DNA from: Eutrophobius brisbanensis
GTDB taxonomy: Bacteria > Pseudomonadota > Gammaproteobacteria > Eutrophobiales > Eutrophobiaceae
Reading direction: 5' to 3'
Assembly (NCBI GenBank): GCA_038131795.1
Contig: JAYPQE010000003.1
Span: forward strand, 1,302,001-1,366,000
DNA length: 64,000 nt
Positions within the stretch are counted from its first letter, which is position 1, and each line of letters begins with the position of its first letter. Position numbers and translations under genes: made by a program. Below are positions 43,338 to 51,681 of the stretch, piece after piece. Under the pieces are notes generated by a model. It worked only from the letters and a program-made list of their open reading frames with translations, did no database searches and was not told the origin of the DNA.

Positions 43338-43378
43338 TTGATGTAAATCATACCGATTGTTCATCACGTCAATATACT
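43338..43378 (+). promoter_or_regulatory. FNR/Dnr-type class-II promoter upstream of the SmbP-like gene
   Basis: TTGAT-GTAA-ATCAT (43338-43351) matches the FNR/Dnr consensus at 9 of 10 positions. TATACT at 43373-43378 matches the -10 consensus at 5 of 6. With a start site near 43385 the box centres at about -41, the position for class-II activation. The SmbP-like gene starts at 43435. Confidence 0.6.
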
Positions 43379-43434
43379 GGGGGTATGAATGACGAAAATT
43401 CTTTTATTTCTTAATATACTTAGGGAGTGTATTG

Positions 43435-43779
43435 ATGAAAATTAAAACAGCTATGCAGTGCTTATGTTTATCTTTACTTTTGAGTAGTCCTGCCCTTTTT
43501 GCCGAGGATGCGGGTCACATGTCAGAGGCCATGGTCCATGCCGGGATGGCCCAGGCCCATGGTGAGGATGGACATGCGAACATGGCCCTGGAACATGCCA
43601 GGGAAAGCCTGGAGCATGCCAAGATGGCGGAGCAGGAACATGCCGAAGCCCACAAACACATGACCGAGGCCATCAGCCACCTGAATCAGGCTGTAGAACA
43701 TGCACAGATGGGGCATGGTGAAGTCTCAGCCAAACACACAGAGCAGACCATCAGGCACATGCATCAATCCAAACACTAA
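43435..43779 (+). CDS. SmbP-like periplasmic His-rich metal-binding protein
   Basis: A 114-residue small protein with a signal peptide (CLCLSLLLSSPALFA) and a mature region made of repeated H-A-x-x-A units: MVHAGMAQAHGEDGHANMA, LEHARESLEHAKMAEQEHAE, then HMTEAISHLNQAVEHAQ. About one residue in six is His. This is the style of Nitrosomonas SmbP, a periplasmic copper-binding helical bundle. The ATG at 43435 is chosen over the TTG one codon earlier; AGGGAG lies upstream. An FNR/Dnr-type promoter precedes it and a textbook terminator follows, so it is transcribed alone. Confidence 0.8.
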   Translation: MKIKTAMQCLCLSLLLSSPALFAEDAGHMSEAMVHAGMAQAHGEDGHANMALEHARESLEHAKMAEQEHAEAHKHMTEAISHLNQAVEHAQMGHGEVSAKHTEQTIRHMHQSKH

Positions 43780-43797
43780 TTCAATCTAAATTCGATT

Positions 43798-43830
43798 AAG
43801 GCGGACAATCCCATTGTCCGCCTTTTTTTT
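43798..43830 (+). terminator. Rho-independent terminator after the SmbP-like gene
   Basis: AAGGCGGACAAT and ATTGTCCGCCTT form a perfect stem with a short CCC-type loop, followed by a run of eight T. It begins 19 nt after the stop codon. Confidence 0.92.
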
Positions 43831-43939
43831 CGTCACACACATTAGTTTCAACCCTGCTTCCAGCTGTAACTTGCCATAACCGGGTTTTATTGGCATGGTA
43901 ACAATTCATCGACCCTAACATCCCTAAAAGGAGAATCCC

Positions 43940-44872
43940 ATGGACCATTCCATGACCTTTGAAGAGGCCTATAATCTAAAAAGGCGCATCTGGTATACCG
44001 TTATCACCATACTCATTGCCATATTGATAGCCGGGTTCTGGAACCGGGGTATCGCAGACGGTATAGGCAGAGACATCATTGCCGGTGGGACTATTGGAGA
44101 TACGGGCGGACTGGCAGATCAATATGACTCAAAAGGCAGTGGCTTTGGAGTTCTCTTCGCTGCCATTGCCGGACTGGCCGCTACCTTTACGGCATGCAAT
44201 TGCGTGATCTTTGCCATGATGCCAGGCATGGCCTGCTCCACCGGCTCAGGCGGGGCCTCCATCTGGAAAATCCTCGGGGCCTTTACTGCCCCGGTTGTAC
44301 TCATCACCGGTATCTATGGTCTTTACATAGGATTCCTTGGTGCCGAGGGGATACAACATGTCAATGCCGTCCCGGTACGCTATGCCCAGTCCTTTGCCGT
44401 CTTTACTGCGCTGGGATTCGCCATGTTTTTCTGGGGTCTATTGGAAATGGGATTTCTGGATGGAATAAAAACGGGAGTCTCCCAGACCACCCGCGACTTC
44501 TTCAATCAGATCACGGTCAAGGCCACCGTATTGGGTGCCATGGTGGGCATGTTTACCGTGGGTCGCCCTTACCCGCTTTTCAGGGACTTCCTGGTCTATG
44601 CCGCCAGTTCCAAAAACCCGCTATACGGATCAGGAGTCATGATGATCCAGGGCATTGGCCAGATCGCCATCATGGTATTGCTATTAATATTGGTGGTAAA
44701 ACTGGCCGGGCAGAAGATCAGCGCCCTGGCCGTGAAGAAATCCTACAAGTTCCAGATGATCAGCGGCCTGGCACTCCTCGCAGGGGGAACCTACTTCCTG
44801 TTTTACTGGGGCCTGGGTCGGCAGTTTGGCTGGGGACGTTGGGGATATAAACTGGGTTGGTACGCTGGCTAG
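43940..44872 (+). CDS. Seven-helix membrane protein, CcdA/DsbD-like
   Basis: A 310-residue membrane protein with about seven helices. Helix 2 ends in ATFTACNCVIFAMMPGMACS, which holds three cysteines. Helix 5 has MVGMFTVGRPYPLFRDFLVY, followed by GSGVMMIQGIGQIAIMVLLL. The G-R-P-Y-P-L-F-R and Q-G-I-G-Q segments recall the CcdA/DsbD transmembrane family, which passes electrons across the inner membrane, but the resemblance is by eye and partial. A GGAGAA site precedes the start. It follows the SmbP-like gene after a terminator and precedes a lipoprotein gene; a role in metal or thiol redox is possible (inference). Confidence 0.55.
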   Translation: MDHSMTFEEAYNLKRRIWYTVITILIAILIAGFWNRGIADGIGRDIIAGGTIGDTGGLADQYDSKGSGFGVLFAAIAGLAATFTACNCVIFAMMPGMACSTGSGGASIWKILGAFTAPVVLITGIYGLYIGFLGAEGIQHVNAVPVRYAQSFAVFTALGFAMFFWGLLEMGFLDGIKTGVSQTTRDFFNQITVKATVLGAMVGMFTVGRPYPLFRDFLVYAASSKNPLYGSGVMMIQGIGQIAIMVLLLILVVKLAGQKISALAVKKSYKFQMISGLALLAGGTYFLFYWGLGRQFGWGRWGYKLGWYAG

Positions 44873-44895
44873 ATCATCCAAAGCAAAAGACAACA

Positions 44896-45729
44896 ATGAA
44901 AAAAAATACATTGTTTATTATTTCGTTACTATTCGCCTTTCTCTATGGCTGTAGTTTGCCGGAATATAAATGGGTAAATAACGTATATGCCCCTTCCATG
45001 CTTAAAGAAAATCTTGCAATTGATATGGGAGAATGTAAAAAAGAAGCCAATGATTTTTATCCCCTCCCCGTGAGGGTGCAACATCCTGATGCTGCTTATC
45101 GCCGGTGCATAGCAAGTCCATTTGCCAGAAAAGAATTGATAAGAGCTCCAGACTATGTTGCCTATGTGAGTAATGCCCCGGACTTAAGGCAAGCCTATGC
45201 AAACAGACAGGATACGAGTCTGAGTATTGAAGACTGGGGTGAACAGGATTATCTAAGAAATGGGCGGCAAAATGGCAGAAGGCTGCCGATAAAAACGATA
45301 GTGACTTACCCCATATGTGTAGAAATGAGAGTGTATCAACAATATGAATACAATGAATATACCAGGGTACTTTCGGTACAGGAGAACAACCGAAGTGAAC
45401 ATCTAAATAACTGTATGGCACTTTCTGGGTGGCAATATATGAGAGTAGAAGATATTCCTCCCCGCCTGGTAACCGAATGGCATGCAAACGGACAAAAAAA
45501 GAGAGAAGGCAACATAGTATATGATCAGGCTGAAGGACTTTGGACCGAATGGGATGAAAGCGGGAATATTATTTCTCAGGGAAACTATGTTAAGGGTAAG
45601 AAAGACGGACCGTGGATTGAATATGATGAAATGGGCCTTAAACGAATTGAAAAAATATATGAAACAGGCAAATTACAGTCTGAAGTATACTGGAACGAGT
45701 CCGGAAACATTTGTGAAGACGTAGGTTAA
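44896..45729 (+). CDS. Lipoprotein with carboxy-terminal MORN-type repeats
   Basis: A 277-residue lipoprotein, started at the ATG at 44896, which yields a clean signal and lipobox (FAFLYGCS). The middle (residues 25-180) is unassigned and contains conserved-looking cysteines. The end carries three MORN_2-like repeats: TEWHANGQKKREGNIVYDQ, GLWTEWDESGNIISQGNYV and GPWIEYDEMGLKRIEKIYE. Such repeats often act as surface scaffolds. It starts 23 nt after the membrane protein gene, so the two may be one transcript. Confidence 0.75.
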   Translation: MKKNTLFIISLLFAFLYGCSLPEYKWVNNVYAPSMLKENLAIDMGECKKEANDFYPLPVRVQHPDAAYRRCIASPFARKELIRAPDYVAYVSNAPDLRQAYANRQDTSLSIEDWGEQDYLRNGRQNGRRLPIKTIVTYPICVEMRVYQQYEYNEYTRVLSVQENNRSEHLNNCMALSGWQYMRVEDIPPRLVTEWHANGQKKREGNIVYDQAEGLWTEWDESGNIISQGNYVKGKKDGPWIEYDEMGLKRIEKIYETGKLQSEVYWNESGNICEDVG

Positions 45730-45821
45730 GGGTAGTGTAGTCGGGATTGTTAGAAAAAATGACGGCTATATTTTTAACCTGTAAAAATAAATCTGTCCCC
45801 TTTTAATCCGCCTTCGCTGGA

Positions 45822-45838
45822 ATGACAACGGTTGTCAT
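45822..45838. repeat. Palindrome in the 151-nt gap between convergent genes
   Basis: ATGACAAC-G-GTTGTCAT is a perfect 8-bp dyad with a 1-nt centre. Just before it lies AAATAAATCTGTCCCC, a sequence common at the edges of dispersed repeats. This gap separates the MORN lipoprotein from the tctA stop and contains no gene. Confidence 0.4.
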
Positions 45839-45880
45839 ATTAGCCACAGCATAGCTACCGCAATAAACCCGAATAAAAAA

Positions 45881-47371
45881 CTACATTTTGCTTCTGGATT
45901 CCCAGTAACGATATAGCGGTACTGAAACCAATGCCAAAAATGCCAGGCCAAGTAATGTTGCTGAAATGGGCCGGGAGAAAAATATGGCCGGATCACCCTG
46001 GGAGATGGCCAGGGCGCGGCGAAACTGCTGTTCAGCCATAGGGCCCAGGATCATACCAATCACGGCAGGGGCCACCGGAACGTCCACCAGGCGCATGCAA
46101 TAACCCAGTACGCCAATCATATACATCAGGCCTACATCAAATACCGAATTGTTCAGGCTGTAGGTCCCTAATGTCGCGAACACGAGGATGCCGCCATAAA
46201 GAAACGGTGACGGGATCTTTAATAGTCTTGCCCATAAGGGGGCCAGCGGCAGGTTTAATAACAACAATATCGTGTTACCGATATACAGGCTGGCAATCAG
46301 GCCCCATACCAGCTCGGGATTATTGACGAAAATCAATGGTCCCGGTTGTAAATTAAATTGTTGAAAGGCCGCCAGCATAATGGCCGCAGTGGCAGACGTG
46401 GGCAGTCCCAATGTCAACAATGGCACCAGTACACCGGCGGCCGCGGCATTATTCGCCGCCTCCGGTCCTGCCACCCCTTCTATTGCCCCCTCACCAAATT
46501 CTTCAGGTTTCCTGCTCAGGCGTTTTTCAACCGCATAAGACAGGAAGGTGGGGATCTCGGCGCCGCCTGTTGGCAGCCCGCCAATGGGGAACCCCAGCAT
46601 GGACCCCCTGATCCAGGGTTTCCAGGACCGCGATAACTCCTCACGGGACAACCAGGTCCAACCCTTGATGTTTATAATCTCGCCGGCGCCTTTCGATTGC
46701 GATGCCAGGTATAGAGTTTCACTCACAGCAAACAGGCCAACGGCCACCACGACTACATGAATGCCATCGAGCAAGGGTAATAGCCCAAGGGTAAACCTTG
46801 CCTGGCCAGTTTGCAGATCAATCCCAACAACCCCAAGCGCCAAACCAAGGAACAGGCTGAGTAGTCCTCGGGAGGGTGTTTTACCCAGCACTGAGGAGAT
46901 AGTGGTAAACCCCAGGACGATAAGGGCAAAGTATTCAGCCGGACCAAATACCAGTGCCATATCTGCCAGGGCCGGGGCGGCAAATGTCAGGGCGAGGGTC
47001 CCCAATGTGCCGGCCACAAATGAGCCGATGGCGGCGGTGGCCAGCGCCGCAGAAGCGCGGCCGGACCTGGCCATTTTATTTCCCTCCAGGGCCGTAATGA
47101 TGCTGCCGGATTCTCCCGGGGTATTTAAAAGGATGGACGTGGTAGATCCACCATACATACCGCCATAATAGATACCGGCAAACATGATAAATGCGGATAC
47201 CGGGTTTAGCGTATAGGTAACAGGGAGCAATAATGCGACGGTCAAGGCCGGGCCAATACCTGGGAGGATACCCACTGCCGTTCCAAGCAGGACGCCTACA
47301 AAGGCCCACATCAGGTTTTGCCATTGCAGTGCAATGCCAAAACCATCAATCAACAGCCCCAGCGAATCCAT
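45881..47371 (-). CDS. tctA: Tripartite tricarboxylate transporter, large permease TctA
   Basis: A 496-residue integral membrane protein with about twelve helices. Signature regions are GTAVGILPGIGPALTVALLLP near the start and GIYYGGMYGGSTTSILLNTPGESGS near residue 67. LPTGGAEIPTFLSYAVEKR lies near residue 263 and GLPTSATAAIMLAAFQQF near 323. It is the main translocation subunit of a Na+-coupled uptake system for tri- or dicarboxylates. It overlaps tctB by 1 nt. In this operon the cargo is probably tricarballylate (from TcuA/TcuB). Confidence 0.95.
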   Translation of the reverse strand: MDSLGLLIDGFGIALQWQNLMWAFVGVLLGTAVGILPGIGPALTVALLLPVTYTLNPVSAFIMFAGIYYGGMYGGSTTSILLNTPGESGSIITALEGNKMARSGRASAALATAAIGSFVAGTLGTLALTFAAPALADMALVFGPAEYFALIVLGFTTISSVLGKTPSRGLLSLFLGLALGVVGIDLQTGQARFTLGLLPLLDGIHVVVVAVGLFAVSETLYLASQSKGAGEIINIKGWTWLSREELSRSWKPWIRGSMLGFPIGGLPTGGAEIPTFLSYAVEKRLSRKPEEFGEGAIEGVAGPEAANNAAAAGVLVPLLTLGLPTSATAAIMLAAFQQFNLQPGPLIFVNNPELVWGLIASLYIGNTILLLLNLPLAPLWARLLKIPSPFLYGGILVFATLGTYSLNNSVFDVGLMYMIGVLGYCMRLVDVPVAPAVIGMILGPMAEQQFRRALAISQGDPAIFFSRPISATLLGLAFLALVSVPLYRYWESRSKM

Positions 47372-47832
47372 TACAACATCCCTGATAAGATCCCGGTAGG
47401 TAGTACCAGACCAAGACCGCTGGTGAAGATAAAATACACCACGATGGCCAGTATCAGGCCTACCCCGGTATCACGAAGGGTTTGCCTGCTGTTAAATGCC
47501 CTGGCAATGAGTACAAACAGCAGACTCACAGAAAGTATAAACCCCAGTCTCTCCAGGGTCATGACACATAGCAAAAGCGCTGCAGCGATATATATCAGCG
47601 GGACAAATTTGATGGTTAATTCGGATGCCTGCTGCCTTTTAAACCAGGACTCTACAAACATGGTAAACGCCGTGATCAGTAACCCAGCGGCAATTAAATA
47701 GGGAAAAAACCGTGGGCCTATCCTGTCATAACCGGACCCCAGATTGATATCAGTACTACCTATTAACAGATACAATCCAAGCAGGATGATAGCAACGGCA
47801 AAGCCGAGCTCTATTCGTGTATGTCGATTCAA
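47371..47832 (-). CDS. tctB: Tripartite tricarboxylate transporter, small permease TctB
   Basis: A 153-residue protein with four hydrophobic spans, the usual TctB form. Recognisable stretches are the early LGFAVAIILLGLYLLIGS, GPRFFPYLIAAGLLITAF and a late GVGLILAIVVYFIFTSGLGL. It assembles with TctA in the inner membrane. It starts 12 nt after the tctC stop. Confidence 0.92.
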   Translation of the reverse strand: MNRHTRIELGFAVAIILLGLYLLIGSTDINLGSGYDRIGPRFFPYLIAAGLLITAFTMFVESWFKRQQASELTIKFVPLIYIAAALLLCVMTLERLGFILSVSLLFVLIARAFNSRQTLRDTGVGLILAIVVYFIFTSGLGLVLPTGILSGML

Positions 47833-47844
47833 TTGTTTAATAAC

Positions 47845-48900
47845 TTATTGTACAAGACCGATAGAGCGCAATACCGCCTCCACTCTGACAGCTTCATTTT
47901 GCAGAAAGGTTTCATACTCAGGTCCGGTCATATAAAGGTCAATCCAGTTATTCCGCACCAATGCGTCTCTCCAAGTCTGGGTGTTATATATTTGATCAAC
48001 GATAGCCACCAGTTCCTGTTTTTGCTGGTCACTTATTCCGGGTGGGGCGGCAACGGCACGCCAATTGGCGAGGGTCACATCGACACCTTGCTCAACAAAG
48101 GTCGGAATATCCAGACCTTCAACCCTTTCCTCACTGGACAGGGCCAGTGCCCTCAAGCGTCCTGATTCGATAAAAGATTGCAGCTCTGCAAAACCGTTGA
48201 TCCCGGCCGCCACGTGGCTACCCAGTAACGAGGCCAGGGATTCACCGCCACCGGAATGAGGTAGATAATTGATCAAGGAAACGTCCACACCAACTGCCTG
48301 GGCCAGCAACCCGGCCAGCATATGATCTGTACCCCCGGCGGAACCACCGGCAATGGACATGGCACCCGGGTCCTGTTTCCAGGCTTCGATAAATTCCGTC
48401 AGGGTCTGGTAGGGAGAATCCGCTGGGACCACCATGACTTCATATTCACCAATCAATCGGGCAAGAGGGGTTACCTGGTCGAGAGTAACGGCAGACTGAT
48501 TGGTAAGAATGGCCCCCATCATAATCAGGCCATTCACCATCATATAATCGTTATTACCCTGTTGTGAATTGACCATCTGCGCAAGCCCAATGGTGCCGCC
48601 GGCCCCGGGCACGTTCATCACCTGGACATTTCCCAGCAGGTTGTTTTCCTGAATGACGGCCTGCAGGGTACGCGCCGTTTGGTCCCAGCCACCACCCGGT
48701 GCGGCCGGGGCCATGATAGTTATGGAGCGATCTGACTGATTTGCCTGGGCATCTGGCTCTGATGGGGTCTCCACCGGGTCTACAGTCACCGGACCCGCAC
48801 CTGTTTGTGAATCGGATGTGCCGCCGCTACAGGCAGATAACACAAATAAACAAAAAATTAGTAATAGCGGATAACAGGTACGCCTGTTCCCTGTAGTCAT
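47845..48900 (-). CDS. tctC: Tripartite tricarboxylate transporter, solute-binding protein TctC
   Basis: A 351-residue periplasmic binding lipoprotein. The signal ends in a lipobox (LFVLSACSGG). The start of the mature protein is a Ser/Gly/Pro-rich linker (residues 26-55), then ITIMAPAAPGGGWDQTARTL, the carboxylate-binding hallmark of the Bug/TctC family. AGGSAGGTDHMLAGLLAQAV and LPHSGGGESLASLLGSHVAA follow. It overlaps tcuB by 4 nt. The long low-complexity linker is slightly unusual for the family. Confidence 0.94.
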   Translation of the reverse strand: MTTGNRRTCYPLLLIFCLFVLSACSGGTSDSQTGAGPVTVDPVETPSEPDAQANQSDRSITIMAPAAPGGGWDQTARTLQAVIQENNLLGNVQVMNVPGAGGTIGLAQMVNSQQGNNDYMMVNGLIMMGAILTNQSAVTLDQVTPLARLIGEYEVMVVPADSPYQTLTEFIEAWKQDPGAMSIAGGSAGGTDHMLAGLLAQAVGVDVSLINYLPHSGGGESLASLLGSHVAAGINGFAELQSFIESGRLRALALSSEERVEGLDIPTFVEQGVDVTLANWRAVAAPPGISDQQKQELVAIVDQIYNTQTWRDALVRNNWIDLYMTGPEYETFLQNEAVRVEAVLRSIGLVQ

Positions 48901-50015
48901 GATAGTCTCCCCTCACTTGTGAATCGTAATAATGCGCCGAATCGGTAAATACCATGGACAAATTTACCATAGGGCATGGATAGAAATAACCCCATTACCA
49001 GCCCAAGATGGATTAACAGAAGCCCCCCCATCCAGGCCGTCTCCCTGAGTAACATCAATAACAATCCGGTAATGCTGATTAACAGTAATAATAATAACAA
49101 TGTGGTATCTGAACTGGACTGTATTTCATCAGACGGTTTCGTGTCCCGTATTTTCTTCAGATATAAAAGGCCGCAGGGACCAATGATTAATCCTAGCCCA
49201 CCAACGGTACCGAGTATTACCGGCAGACTCAATAAGGGATAGGGTGCAGGGTCATTTAGCAGATAGTGGTAGACCGTCGCCACGCTGGTAGCAGCAAAAC
49301 ACAGCATAAACCCATAAAAGGTAAAATGGTGAAAATACCGCCTGAGCAATGACTGCCTGCCATCGGGGTAGGTACATCCATCACCACTGCTGCCGAGGTA
49401 TCTCATGGTGAGGATGTCTTTTAGTGCCTGTTTTACGTCAGGCCATGAAGACAATGCCGTACCATCATGGCAAATATCCTGTTTGAATTTTATCCAGCCA
49501 ATAATAAATGCCAGCAGTACATATATTCCCACTATTCCAAATACACTGACCATCTGCGTGTGAGACATCACCTGGTAAAATGAACCCTGATCGTCTGTAT
49601 AGACCTGCATTAGCCCTTGTACACCATGCTCCAGCACGCCCAATATGATAAACAGGATGGGAATGATTACCATGGAGATGAATAACAGATATAAAGGATG
49701 GGTAAAAAACCTGGCAAACCCCGCAGGCCAGGTATAGTCTTCATAACTCTGGCGCCTGATGCGGGTGAGTACCTTGGGGACATTGATCTTAAATTCATGC
49801 GGCGGTGCATACTGGCAGGCATAGTAACACTCACGGCAGTCATGGCAGAGATTAGCCAGGTATTTTAAATCTTCACTGGCAAATGACAGCTGTCTTTCCA
49901 TGGCCGGGAACACCGCACAGAATCCTTCGCAATACCGACAGGCATTACAGATATTCATCACCCGTTCACCTTCTGCCATCAGGGCCTCAGTTTTTTCTGA
50001 GATCTTATCCTGCAT
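48897..50015 (-). CDS. tcuB: Tricarballylate utilisation iron-sulfur/cytochrome protein TcuB
   Basis: A 372-residue membrane protein that reoxidises the flavin of TcuA. Two ferredoxin-like clusters are indicated by NICNACRYCEGFCAVFP and NLCHDCRECYYACQYAP in the first 80 residues. Six helices with conserved His residues follow, a b-type heme arrangement (RRYFHHFTFYGFMLCFAATS). The ATG at 50015 is preferred (GGGAGG and AGGAC upstream); an earlier ATG at 50060 would lie inside tcuA. It overlaps the end of tcuA by 11 nt. Confidence 0.92.
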   Translation of the reverse strand: MQDKISEKTEALMAEGERVMNICNACRYCEGFCAVFPAMERQLSFASEDLKYLANLCHDCRECYYACQYAPPHEFKINVPKVLTRIRRQSYEDYTWPAGFARFFTHPLYLLFISMVIIPILFIILGVLEHGVQGLMQVYTDDQGSFYQVMSHTQMVSVFGIVGIYVLLAFIIGWIKFKQDICHDGTALSSWPDVKQALKDILTMRYLGSSGDGCTYPDGRQSLLRRYFHHFTFYGFMLCFAATSVATVYHYLLNDPAPYPLLSLPVILGTVGGLGLIIGPCGLLYLKKIRDTKPSDEIQSSSDTTLLLLLLLISITGLLLMLLRETAWMGGLLLIHLGLVMGLFLSMPYGKFVHGIYRFGALLRFTSEGRLS

Positions 50016-51393
50016 GTCCTGCCGCCTCCCTGCCGGATATGCGTCCAAAGGTTGTGCCAATGGTCATGCCCAATCCAGCCAGATACCCCTTACCAAGAAT
50101 ATTGCCCGCCATGATCTCACCGGCGGCATATATGTTAGGCGAAAGAGTATTATTAAACATGATACGTGCCTGTTCATTCACTACGACTCCCATATAGGTA
50201 AAGGTAATACCCGGTCGCAATGGGTAAGCCATAAAGGGTGGCGTATCGATAGTCCTGGCCCAGTGGGTCTTGTCGGGTGTTAAACCAGTGGTATGACAGT
50301 TGTCCAAAACAGTGTGATCAAACTCCCCTGACTGGACAGCAGAATTATAAACGCTGATGGTTTGTTTCAGTGCGCTCGCATCCAACGATAAGGCGCCTGC
50401 CAACTCTGCAATGGAGTGACCGGTAACCGGTGGCGTCAAGGGCGGCAAATACAATCCTGATGATTTGGCATCGATTATGGCATAGGCGATCTGGTCGGGC
50501 TGGGCTGCGATCAACCTGCCCCAGATGGCATAGCGTTTTGGCCAAAAGTCTTCCCCTTCATCATAAAACCGTTTTGCTTCCTGGTTTACGACAACCCCAA
50601 GGGAAACACAATCCACCCGGCTGACAATACCGGCATCAAACTTCGGTGCCCGAGCATCCACGGCAATGGCATGGCATTGATCGGGATCACCGGTAATAGC
50701 GGCACCGGCATCCATTAACAGACGTAATACTTTACCATCATCAAATGGACTGCCACGAATGATAAAATTGTCAGCGGCCGGCCCCCAGGCCTCACGTAAC
50801 CAGGCTATGTTTGCCTGAAATCCCCCGGCAGCGACTACCAGTGCTCTGGTTTGTATACTTTTAGTCTTGCCACCTGCTGTTACATTTACAGATTGGACCT
50901 TGCCATTTTCAATATCTATCCCGGTAACTGGGGAGTCATACATTACCTCAATCCCTATAGCCTCTGCTTTTCGGTAATAACTGTTTAGCAGGGCCTTGCC
51001 GCCCCCGAGAAAAAAGGCATTAGTACGGGAGAGTTGCAGGGTCCCCCCCAGGGCCGGTTGAAAACGCACTCCCTGTTGCATCATCCACCTGAAACAGGAC
51101 TCCGATTCTCTAATAGTCAACCGGGCAAGCTGCTCGTTGGTCCTGCCACCAGTGACCTGTTGCAGGTCTTGCCAATATTCTGATTCTGAATAACTGTCCT
51201 GTAGCACACCCAGCGGTACATCATGCATGCATCTCAGATTTCTTACGTGCCGGCTGTTACCACCCCGCGCATTCTCCGGTGCGGCCTCGATCACCAGTAC
51301 CCTGGCACCACACTCCCTGGCAGTCAATGCCGCACTCATACCGGCATTACCTCCACCAATCACAATTACGTCACATACAGAAGTACCAGTCAT
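50005..51393 (-). CDS. tcuA: FAD-dependent tricarballylate dehydrogenase
   Basis: A 462-residue flavoprotein of the fumarate reductase/succinate dehydrogenase type that oxidises tricarballylate to cis-aconitate. The FAD motif is CDVIVIGGGNAGMSAALTAR. The substrate-family signature NARGGNSRHVRNLRCMHD follows near residue 42. Later blocks are FYDEGEDFWPKRYAIWGR and the terminal NIYAAGEIMAGNILGKGYLA. Together with TcuB and a TctCBA uptake system this is a complete tricarballylate operon; Salmonella uses the MFS carrier TcuC in place of TctCBA. No tcuR regulator is visible nearby. Confidence 0.93.
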   Translation of the reverse strand: MTGTSVCDVIVIGGGNAGMSAALTARECGARVLVIEAAPENARGGNSRHVRNLRCMHDVPLGVLQDSYSESEYWQDLQQVTGGRTNEQLARLTIRESESCFRWMMQQGVRFQPALGGTLQLSRTNAFFLGGGKALLNSYYRKAEAIGIEVMYDSPVTGIDIENGKVQSVNVTAGGKTKSIQTRALVVAAGGFQANIAWLREAWGPAADNFIIRGSPFDDGKVLRLLMDAGAAITGDPDQCHAIAVDARAPKFDAGIVSRVDCVSLGVVVNQEAKRFYDEGEDFWPKRYAIWGRLIAAQPDQIAYAIIDAKSSGLYLPPLTPPVTGHSIAELAGALSLDASALKQTISVYNSAVQSGEFDHTVLDNCHTTGLTPDKTHWARTIDTPPFMAYPLRPGITFTYMGVVVNEQARIMFNNTLSPNIYAAGEIMAGNILGKGYLAGLGMTIGTTFGRISGREAAGHAG

Positions 51394-51538
51394 TATTTGG
51401 TTTTATATTATGGTTTAAAACTATCAATTATATCATTAATCAGATTTAATTAATTATCTTGTTTGCTGTTTCATTAAGGCATTACTCAATTAAATATTAT
51501 AAAATCTCACCATCTATAAAGGATAAAAGTAAAACAGG

Positions 51539-51681
51539 ATGGGAGACGAAATATCAACACATTTATTCGATAAAGCTGCCTACCAGCAATTTCAAGAACA
51601 CCTGGAAAGTGAGACAGGATTATTGAATGAATGGCTGCATTCAGACAGACTAAATTATAATAAACCTGTGGATTGTATATT
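51539..51681 (+). pseudogene. Truncated remnant resembling the amino end of a glutamate-cysteine ligase (GCS2 type)
   Basis: About 47 codons beginning MGDEISTHLFDKAAYQQF and continuing ESETGLLNEWLHSDRLN. This is the look of the amino end of proteobacterial GCS2-type glutamate-cysteine ligases (MG-x-E-I, then E-T-x-L-L-x-x-W). After about residue 45 the similarity ends and the frame runs into the tail of the oppositely oriented sulfotransferase gene, ending at 51769. A ribosome-site-like CAGG precedes the ATG. It looks like the surviving start of a gene cut off by a rearrangement near 51670. The match is by eye. Confidence 0.45.

Noticed and set aside
44194..44850. A 218-codon frame inside the CcdA-like membrane gene
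   Set aside because: His/Gly/Arg-rich shadow translation; the other frame has seven clear helices and a ribosome site.
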